A stretch of 64,000 nt of DNA from Corydoras sp. C115 (Eukaryota; Chordata; Actinopteri; Siluriformes; Callichthyidae): the NCBI GenBank assembly GCA_019802505.1, contig JAFMOC010000261.1, positions 367,501 to 431,500 on the forward strand. The letters run 5' to 3'. The notes under the pieces are model-generated. The model was not told where the DNA came from. It did not search any database and worked only from the letters and a program-made list of their open reading frames with translations. Shown piece after piece: positions 56,204 through 64,000 of the stretch. A program made the position numbers and the translations under genes. Numbering within the stretch: position 1 is the stretch's first letter; every line of letters starts with the position of its first letter.

Positions 56204-57516
56204 CCTAAATCTGGTATTCATAATGCATTATTAACACATTTAGAAAGCATTATAAAGTATACATAATGCTTTATAATACTTAATTTCCGTAGATGTTCAT
56301 AGGTACACTCATAAAGTGCTATAAGAACATGTGATCCATCCATCCATCCATCCATCCATTATCTTCCGCTTTATCCTATATTAGTGTCGCGGGGGGGGGG
56401 GGTTCCCCATGCCCATCCAGGGGAGAACGTCTCGGGCGCTGGGCAGATACACCCAGGACAGGACGCTAATCTATCATTAGGCACACACTCACTCACACAG
56501 ACACCCTCTATATGGGGCAGTTTGGAGAACTCAATTGACTTGATCCATGTTTTTGGACTGTGGGAGGAAACCGGAGAACCCGGAGGAAACCCACGCGGAC
56601 ACGGGGAGAACATGGAAACTCCACCCAGATTGGGATTCGAACCGGGAATCCCTATCATTGAGAGGGAACGTGCTAACCACTAAGCCACCGTGCCCAACCC
56701 AGAGTGTCATAATGCATTATAAATGATGTATTTGAACTGTTCATCAACTTATTATAGAGACCAGTGACATAAAGCCTATAATAAAATTTTATTAAAGCTT
56801 ATAAGCTCTCTTTACAGGCATTTCAAAGTAAAGTGTTGTCATTAATTACCTCTTTGAAAGAGACTGCATACATAGTAGTACATAATGCCTTATAAAAGCT
56901 TATAAATGCTCTTTACAGACTTTAAGTCAAGTGTAACCATTGAGTCTTAAGTAAGAATGTCAAAACATCCAAAGAATCAGAAGTTAAAATAAGGTCATAT
57001 TATAATGCATTATGTCACTTCGTAACATAATGACATATTTTAACTCTTCATCAACTTATTATAGAGATCAGCGACATAAGGCCTTATAACATTTATAATT
57101 TTTTTTCTTCCTAATAATGACTTTATTAGTGCTCATAACAGTTTATATAAGCTTATAAGCTCTCTTTACAGGCATAAAGTAAATTGTTGTCATGATTTAT
57201 CTCTTTGAAAGTGACTGCATACGTAGTACATGATGCCTTATAAAAGCTTTTAAATGCTCTTTAAATGTTCTTTTTTAAGTAAAGTGTCATCATCTTGTTT
57301 TAAGAAAGAATGTCCAAACATCCAAAGAATCAAACAAAATAAGCTCAGATTATAATGTATTATGTCACTTTGTGTTATAAAGCCTTATGCCAAATTTTTA
57401 TAACATCGTCATAGATGATCATGAACATCTATGTACATTAACAAAGGCTTATGACAAATGTTATAAAGGGTTATGATTACTTTATAACCTTAAAAAAATG
57501 CACTTTAAATACAGTG
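56204..57516. mobile_element. MITE-like element E2, with internal duplication and SINE
   Basis: Same family as E1 (4434-5101): starts ATTCATAATGCATTAT (56216) and ends near TGCACTTTAAATACAGTG. The internal block (AGCTCTCTTTACAGGCAT, CCTCTTTGAAAG, TTATAAAAGCTTATAAATGC) occurs twice, at about 56795-56935 and 57155-57290. Each is followed by AACATCCAAAGAATCA. A V-SINE A sits at 56335-56696. These additions explain its length against E1. Confidence 0.65.
56335..56696 (-). mobile_element. V-SINE A, full, nested in E2
   Basis: Minus-strand copy with a long CATC tail and a complete head (CCACCGTGCCCAACC). It interrupts the CATAAAGTG...AGTGTCAT stretch of E2, so it is younger than E2. Confidence 0.9.
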
Positions 57517-57724
57517 TAACCACATTTTTTTTATATACTGGTGAATCTGTACATGTAATTATGTATAGTCATATACCTATATGAATATTTTGGTGTTCCC
57601 TGACTTAGGGATTAGCATTAGGGTTCTTGTTTTTGCAATGCATCGCGAAGTATCATTTTTAATCAGAACAGTTTTACTTACCTTGCTCCTGAATTTGTAT
57701 TTATTCATTTGGTTTCCTTCCATT
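57517..57724. other. unique sequence
   Basis: About 200 bp between E2 and the left arm of the inverted repeat. Nothing recognised. Confidence 0.4.
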
Positions 57725-58045
57725 CACCGCCTTCCACCTTCTGACTGAAGCATCCGTACACGGCTTATTCTACCTGTCTGAATTCTCTGCATCATTTACA
57801 TATTTATTCGACTGGCACTCCCACTTCAGCAGATCTCTATTTCCTTAGCTCTCTCGATCTCTTAAAAATCTCCAGACCTGCTTTTGGAATTCTGTTTATT
57901 TTTACATCAGCTCTCCTTGGGTTATGCTGCTGTGTAACTAGCTTACAAATCAGGAGTGCTTATATATATTACATACTACTAAAATGATCTTATAATAATA
58001 AGAAAATCATTGAATGAAGCATCATTTGGGTTTTTGCCCTATATA
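57725..58045 (+). repeat. left arm of ~315-bp inverted repeat
   Basis: From CACCGCCTTCCACC to GGGTTTTTGCCCTATA, the reverse complement of 59932-60242 with only scattered differences. Contains GAAGCATCCGTACACGGC and CGACTGGCACTCCCACTTCA. The spacer between the arms is about 1.9 kb. Confidence 0.9.
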
Positions 58046-58066
58046 AATATATATATATATATATAT

Positions 58067-58418
58067 AGGGCGGCACGGTGGCTTAGTGGTTAGCATGTTC
58101 GCCTCTCAGCACTAGGGATTCCCGGTTCGAAACCCCATCTGGGTGGAGTTTCCATGTTCTCTCCGTGTCCACGTGGGTTTCCTCCAGGTTCTCCGGTTTC
58201 CTCCCACAGTCCAAAAACATGGATCAAGTCAATTGAGTTCTCCAAATTGCCCCATATAGAGTGTCTGTCTGAGTGAGTGTGTGCCCAGTCATAGATTGGC
58301 GCCCTGTCCTGGGTGTATCTGCCCAGCGCCCGAAACGTTCTCCCTTGGATAGGCATGGGGACCCCCCCCCCTGCCGCGACCCTAATAGAGGATGAAGCAG
58401 AAGATAATGGATGGATGT
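58067..58418 (+). mobile_element. V-SINE A, full, inside inverted repeat spacer
   Basis: Plus-strand copy starting AGGGCGGCACGG, directly after a short TA run, with good A and B boxes. Confidence 0.92.
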
Positions 58419-58589
58419 ATTTTATATATTGCACTTTTGGTAGAGATGCTAACTACATTTCATTGGCTCTGAATTGAAACAATGAATTGAATTCAATGTA
58501 ATCTAATCTAAATTGAGATTAGTGGGAATTTAAACTTGTGGAAAACACTTTCTTTGCCTTCGCCAAGAAATGCATGCTGAGGGATCAGC

Positions 58590-58819
58590 CTATCGCTGGG
58601 CACATTCACTCACACACACACACAAACACATTCTATATGGGGCTATTCAGAGCATTCAAATTACCTTGAATCCATGTTTTAGACTTTTTAGATTAGATAA
58701 CCCAAAGCAAACCCACCAGGACACGGGGAGAACATGGAAACTCCAACCAGATTGGATTCAAACCTGGATCCCCAGCACTGAGATCGGAACGTGCTAACCA
58801 CTAAGCCTCCGTGCCGCCC
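58590..58819 (-). mobile_element. V-SINE A, diverged, 3'-truncated
   Basis: Minus-strand copy starting GCCTATCGCTGGGCAC, with a degraded central block. Head ends CCTCCGTGCCGCC. Confidence 0.85.
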
Positions 58820-58842
58820 AAACCGAACATTAACTTAACTTA

Positions 58843-59138
58843 TATTCATTCATTCATTATCTCCCGCTTTATCCTCTATTAGGGTCACGTGGGGCGGGGT
58901 TCCCCCATGCCCATCCAGGGGAGAACGTTTCGGGTGCTGGGCGACTCTATATGGGGCAATTTGGAGAATTCAATTGACTTGATCCATGTTTTTGGACTGT
59001 GGGAGGAAACCGGAGAACCCGGAGGAAACCCACGCGGACACGGGGAGAACATGGAAACTCCACCCAGATGGGGATTCGAACCGGGAATCCCTAGTGCTGA
59101 GAGGCGAACGTGCTAACCACTAAGCCACCGTGCCACCC
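58843..59138 (-). mobile_element. V-SINE A, body-deleted
   Basis: Minus-strand copy; the stretch between GGTGCTGGGCG and ACTCTATATGGGG is lost. Head and tail intact. Confidence 0.9.
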
Positions 59139-59668
59139 TCTTATGACTTATATGATTAATTAAATGTTTATCTTTCTTGGAAAACTAGGTGTTCTGACCC
59201 ATCTGAAAAACAAACATTTGATTCCCAAATTTCCGAAGAATGCCATTAGTGTTGGGAGTGTCCATGTGCGGGATGTGTGTTGGGATGGTGATGGCTACAT
59301 ATCAGAGCTATGTTGCAGTCACTGGCTTGTAGGAATTGCTTGTATATATATCTGAGGAGCCAGATTTAGCAGACAGTCTGCAATTTACTGCTATTGTGTC
59401 CTGTGAAAGTAATCAATGATGGGAATATAAATTTCCCAGCAGTCCAGCAGATGGATTATCTTTTCGTGCAATTGTGAAATCTTAGCACATGAAGGAGCAG
59501 ATCTTCTCCTTCCCGGATTGAACCCTTGATTCTGTTGTGTCTTATATTCAGTTTCCCTCCATAGTAAAATCACATTTTTAACATCATTGCCATGCATGGT
59601 ATAACTAAACCCTAATACCTTGAAGGTGAGCATCAGAAGACGAGGATTAAAAACTAAAGACTAACATT
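59139..59668. other. unique sequence in inverted-repeat spacer
   Basis: About 530 bp, frames on both strands without recognised domains. No transposase seen. Confidence 0.4.
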
Positions 59669-59745
59669 ATCTTCCCCTTTATCATAGGGTTGCTTCCATA
59701 TTCTCCTCGTGTCCGCGTGGGCTTCCTCCAAGTTATCCGGTTTTC
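59669..59745. mobile_element. V-SINE A mosaic fragment
   Basis: A minus-strand tail piece (ATTATCTTCCCCTTTATC) joined directly to a plus-strand central-block piece (TCCATATTCTCCTCGTGTCC onward). Confidence 0.65.
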
Positions 59746-59763
59746 ATAGGGCAAAACCCCAAA

Positions 59764-59935
59764 GGCACGGTGGCTTAGTGGTTAGCACGTTCTCCTCTCA
59801 GCACTAGGGATTCCCGGTTCGAATCCCCATCTGGGTGGAGTTTCCATGTTCTCCCCGTGTCTGCGTGGGTTTCCTCCGGGTTCTCCAGGTTCTGACCCTA
59901 ATAGAGGATAAAGCGGGAGATAATGGATGGATATA
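59764..59935 (+). mobile_element. V-SINE A, internally deleted, with TSD
   Basis: Only 172 bp: head and start of the central block joined to the 3' end at GGTTCT/GACCCTAAT. TAGGGCAAAA(A)CCCCAAA-type repeats flank it (59747-59763 and 59936-59952), so it either inserted already deleted or lost its middle afterwards. Confidence 0.88.
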
Positions 59936-60242
59936 TAGGGCAAAAACCCAAATGATGCTTCATTCAATGATTTGCTTATTATTATAAGATCATTTTAGTA
60001 TATAATGTATATAAGCAGTCCTGATTTTTAAGCTAGTTACACAGCAGCATTACCCAAGGAGAGCTGATGTAAAAATAACCAGAATTCAGGTCTGGAGAAT
60101 TTTAAGAGATCGAGAGCTCTAAGGAAATAGAGATCTGCTGAAGTGGGAGTGCCAGTCGAATAAATATGTAAATGATGCAGAGAATTCAGACAGGTAGAAT
60201 AAGCCGTGTACGGATGCTTCAGTCAGAAGGTGGAAGGCGGTG
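59932..60242 (-). repeat. right arm of ~315-bp inverted repeat
   Basis: Reverse complement of 57725-58045, ending GGTGGAAGGCGGTG. The outer side is joined to a SINE fragment. Confidence 0.9.
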
Positions 60243-60294
60243 CCCATCCAGGGGAGAATATTTCGGGGGCTGGGCAGATACACCCAGGACAGGC
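60240..60294 (-). mobile_element. V-SINE A fragment
   Basis: Minus-strand piece from GCCCATCCAGGGGAG to CACCCAGGACAGG only. Confidence 0.75.
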
Positions 60295-60349
60295 TACACC
60301 TGTTTAAAACCAGGTTTGTAATGTGTTCGGGATATATATATACACACAC

Positions 60350-61385
<1,036 letters not shown>

Positions 61386-61629
61386 CAGTAGAAGTGAATG
61401 GTGTGTTCTGAAATCTGATTGACTGAGCTGTTTGTCCAGCCTTGACAATATTGACGATAATTCACACCTTTGTCTGCTTCACATTCATATTAGTTTGTGA
61501 AACGTGGTTGAATTACTATAATATATATATATAATAATATTAATCCATTTACCATTTCCCAACGAGCACTAAGCCTGTATCCCGTTACTTAGCCATCAAC
61601 GTTCACTTTAAAAAAGCAGACTAGATTAC
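61386..61629. repeat. dispersed repeat family D, copy 4
   Basis: ATCTGATTGACTGAGCTGTTT, TCTGCTTCACATTCATATTA and TTCACTTTAAAAAAGCAGAC match copies 1 and 3. A V-SINE A follows directly. Confidence 0.62.
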
Positions 61630-61930
61630 ATTATGGGTGGGTGGAGTTTCCATGTTCTCCCTGTGTCCGCGTGGGTTTCCTCCGGGTTCTCCGGCTTCCT
61701 CCCACAGTCCAAAAACCTGGATCAAGTCAATTGAATTTTCCAAATTGCCCCATATAGATTGTGTCTGTGTGAGTGAGTGTGTGCCCAGCGATGGATTTAT
61801 GCCCTGTCCTGGGTCTATCTGGCCAGTGCCCGAAACATTCTCCCCTGGATGGGCATGGGGAACCCCCCCCCCCCCCCCCCCGCGACCCTAATAGAGGATA
61901 AAGCGGGAGATAATGAATGAATGAATGAAT
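61630..61930 (+). mobile_element. V-SINE A, head-truncated
   Basis: Plus-strand copy starting at the central block (GGGTGGGTGGAGTTTCC), with a C-run of about 20 (61862-61880). GAATGAAT tail, then (TA)n. Confidence 0.9.
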
Positions 61931-61943
61931 GAATATATATATA

Positions 61944-62003
<60 letters not shown>
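61931..62003. repeat. (TA)n microsatellite
   Basis: About 36 TA units with one interruption (ATGATA), following the SINE tail. Confidence 0.95.
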
Positions 62004-62198
62004 TGTATATTTTACTAAACTCTTCTCAACCAGGTTGCTGACAATGCATTATCTACCTATCTTTTTATTTGGTGGATTTAAACCATCTCGACAGGGGAAA
62101 TAAGGTGTTTACGAGGTCGGTTCATATTCCCTAAAAGCTAGAAGCTTGATAAACTACACAGATCTGTACTCCGTACAAATTAATTGTGTGTGTGAAAG

Positions 62199-62199
62199 T

Positions 62200-62243
<44 letters not shown>
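62199..62243. repeat. (TG)n microsatellite
   Basis: About 22 TG units. Confidence 0.95.
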
Positions 62244-62245
<2 letters not shown>

Positions 62246-62783
62246 TTATCATAAAACGCTTCAGCTCTCCATGTGCGTGGTGTTAAAGAAAGGTGAAGTG
62301 TTTTTGTTCTTCTTTAACAAGCTGTCACACATCAGTGCCCTTCGTCAGAGGCGTGACACCGGAATGGATAAAACACATGAGGGAATAAAATGAGAAGAAG
62401 GAAGGGCCAAAAGAAATAGGAGGACGATCGCGCGATCTTCGGCTCGGTCGGTCTCCATGCACGTGGCTCTGATCATGTTTGTCAACAGACTAGCATCCCA
62501 CACTTTATGGCATGTAGCCACCTGTTCAGTATGTTGCTATTGCTGCCGTCTCTGCAGATAGGCTGCTTCGGGTGGGTGCACTGAAACAGCTAGTGCTCCA
62601 GCACTCCGATTGATTGTGATCTTCACAGCACTGCCATTCTGACAGTTTTCAGCCTTGTTGGATACTGCCACTAGGGTTTCTTCGTATTCGGCTGCTGGGA
62701 CATGATCTGCTTTGTTGGAGCCACACCTTAACCTCCGAGGTCTTTATCTGGCTTGGATGCGCCAGGGTGGTCTGCAGCCATGC
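62244..62783. other. unique sequence, unidentified
   Basis: Balanced composition. 62550-62780 on the minus strand is open for about 40 codons before a stop; not recognised. A decayed mobile-element coding piece is possible. Confidence 0.3.
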
Positions 62784-62884
62784 ATCCCTGTGATAGTGTG
62801 TATGCAGGTGTAACACACCAATGGGTAGCGTAGGGCGATCGGTTCTGAGACGTCAGAAACAGAATTTTCCTTTTTCCCTTCGCC

Positions 62885-62890
62885 TTTATT
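62885..62890 (-). terminator. putative LTR polyadenylation signal
   Basis: AATAAA on the minus strand, about 180 bases downstream of the TATA box. Confidence 0.55.
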
Positions 62891-63065
62891 TATAATATTT
62901 ACAACAGCTATGTGCAATATATACAGTGACGCACCGAATGTCCAACAAAAAGAATAACTTCTTACTGCAGAAGTTTAGAAATACCAACGACCGCGAAGTC
63001 ATACAGGTTCCTGTGGGGGTATCTACACAGCTAGCAAAAAGTCCCTCATCCCTTGTTGCAACCTG

Positions 63066-63090
63066 ATTATATACCGAAAGCTCCGCCCCC
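63066..63090 (-). promoter_or_regulatory. putative LTR promoter (GC box and TATA box)
   Basis: Minus strand: GGGGGCGG followed about 10 bases on by TATATAAT, inside the LTR's U3. Confidence 0.6.
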
Positions 63091-63499
63091 GGGGTATACT
63101 AAACATCATATAGGGATCTCCATACCGATTACCACAACACTGCAATTACACACAATATTTAACATTTCACTTTAGTTTGTTAAAACTATGCACAAATCAA
63201 ATATTCTTGCTATAACCACACTGTTAGCTTTACTTGCTTCTATACGCCCCTACCCACCAAACACAGGTGTTCTGCACCCCCAGATTCCCTAGAGCATGGG
63301 TTGATCCAGGTGGATAAGAAGTGATGCTTTACCCTGCCTGTTCGTTTAGGCCCCAACAGGTCAGGGTCAACCACAGGTAGGTTAAACATACTTAATGTCT
63401 ATGGTGAGGTGTATTTTACACCCTCACAATCCCTAATGTGGATGGGGATATACTGTACATGCCCGTAGTACATATTGTATTCATTGGGCCCTGATTTAG

Positions 63500-63689
63500 T
63501 TAAAGTAATTTATTTATATAGCACATTTTACAATAGTACATTGGTACAAAGCAGCTTTACAGTGTTATAAGCCTTTAAACCCACAAAGAACAAGCTGAAG
63601 CGACAGTGGCAAGAAAAAACTCCCTGTTGTGTTGTTATCTTAAGGAAGAAACCTTGTGAGGACCGAGGCTCAGTGGTGGACTCATCCTC
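63500..63689 (+). repeat. dispersed fish repeat fragment
   Basis: Begins ATTTATTTATATAGCACATT, then GTACAAAGCAGCTTTACAGTG, GCGACAGTGGCAAGAAAAA and GGAAGAAACCTTGTGAGG. I recognise this order from many fish genomes as a dispersed repeat; class uncertain. Confidence 0.6.
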
Positions 63690-63952
63690 CGCGTGGGTTT
63701 CCTGCGTGGGTTTCCTCTGGGTTCCCCGGTTTCCTCCCACAGTCCAAAAACACGGATCAAGGTCAAGTGAATTCTTCAAATTGCCCAATATAGAGTGTGT
63801 TTATGTGAGTGAGTGTGTGCCCAATGATAGATTGGCGCCCTGTCCTGGGTGTATCTGCCAAGCGCCTGAAACGTTCTCCCCTGGATGGGCATGGGGAACC
63901 CCCGCGACCCTAGTAGAGTATAAAGTGGAAGACAATTGATGGATTGATGAAG
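63690..63952 (+). mobile_element. V-SINE A, head-truncated
   Basis: Plus-strand copy starting in the central block, with GCGTGGGTTTCCT repeated twice at its start. Tail GATGGATTGATG. Confidence 0.88.
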
Positions 63953-64000
63953 GTAAGCCTGTGGAATTGTGGTTAGCACCTCCCTCTGCCTCCCAGTTCC

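Larger units (their letters stand above)
62789..63428 (-). mobile_element. solo LTR, 640 bp, minus orientation
   Basis: Bounded by ATCCC on both sides (62784-62788 and 63429-63433), a 5-bp target duplication, with TGTGA...TCACA ends. On the minus strand it has a GC box (63090-63083), a TATATAAT box (63073-63066) and an AATAAA signal (62890-62885), in the order expected for U3, R and U5. No internal coding region, primer-binding site or second LTR is found, so recombination between the two LTRs probably removed the rest. Gypsy-like or retroviral origin cannot be told apart here. Confidence 0.75.

Noticed and set aside
57725..60242. Pair of LTRs of a retrotransposon
   Set aside because: The arms are inverted, not direct, and have no TG...CA ends, TATA box or polyadenylation layout.
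62789..63428. Full endogenous retrovirus
   Set aside because: The same ATCCC duplication borders both ends of a single LTR, and no gag, pol or env-like frame is nearby, so it is a solo LTR.

Overview
This window looks like nuclear DNA of a ray-finned fish, mostly intergenic or deep intronic. I find no convincing protein-coding gene, rRNA or true tRNA gene. The vertebrate/teleost call rests on an abundant tRNA-derived SINE with the conserved central block of the V-SINE superfamily (the HE1/DANA/Mermaid type of SINE), long (TA)n, (CA)n and (TAA)n microsatellites, and a palindromic repeat at 24.1-24.5 kb that I associate from memory with otophysan fishes (characins, electric fishes, catfishes). 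Species cannot be fixed from sequence alone.

One SINE family, called V-SINE A here, dominates. About 80 full or partial copies lie on both strands; summing my hand-placed spans gives roughly 24-25 kb, near 38% of the window. A full copy is about 340-360 bp. It has a tRNA-like head with pol III A box (TGGCTTAGTGG) and B box (GGTTCGAATCC), then the V-SINE central block, a specific body, and a 3' end in GGATGG or GAATGAAT repeats. Several copies keep clean 10-17 bp target-site duplications (TSDs). Most long open frames are this SINE or (TA)n read in some frame, not genes.

Layout. 0-5 kb: SINE triplet, unique DNA, MITE-like element E1 (4.4-5.1 kb). 5-18 kb: dispersed SINEs, a tail-to-tail pair, a 409-bp tandem duplication carrying a SINE (9.6-10.4 kb), a candidate 76-bp exon at 13.6 kb and a 270-bp tandem duplication at 14.2 kb. 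18.9-20.7 kb: four-unit tandem array. 24-25.6 kb: palindromic element and a dispersed repeat (family D). 28.0-29.3 kb: eight-copy ~171-bp minisatellite. 30-39 kb: SINE clusters with direct duplications. 40.1-40.9 and 54.7-55.2 kb: two copies, in opposite orientation, of a composite containing a hybrid SINE. 44.9-46.7 kb: three ~620-bp units of head-to-head SINEs. 50.9-52.7 kb: a young satellite-like array made of SINE pieces. 53.2-54.0 kb: SINE dimer inside one TSD. 56.2-57.5 kb: E2 with an internal duplication. 57.7-60.2 kb: large inverted repeat. 62.8-63.4 kb: solo LTR with a 5-bp TSD.

The strongest theme is one SINE family being turned into other things: dimers, inverted pairs, tandem satellites, hybrids with a second tRNA-derived SINE (type B), and local inversions. 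Unique stretches between repeats may hold conserved non-coding elements, but that needs cross-species alignment. Coordinates of repeat edges are hand-placed and may be off by several bases.
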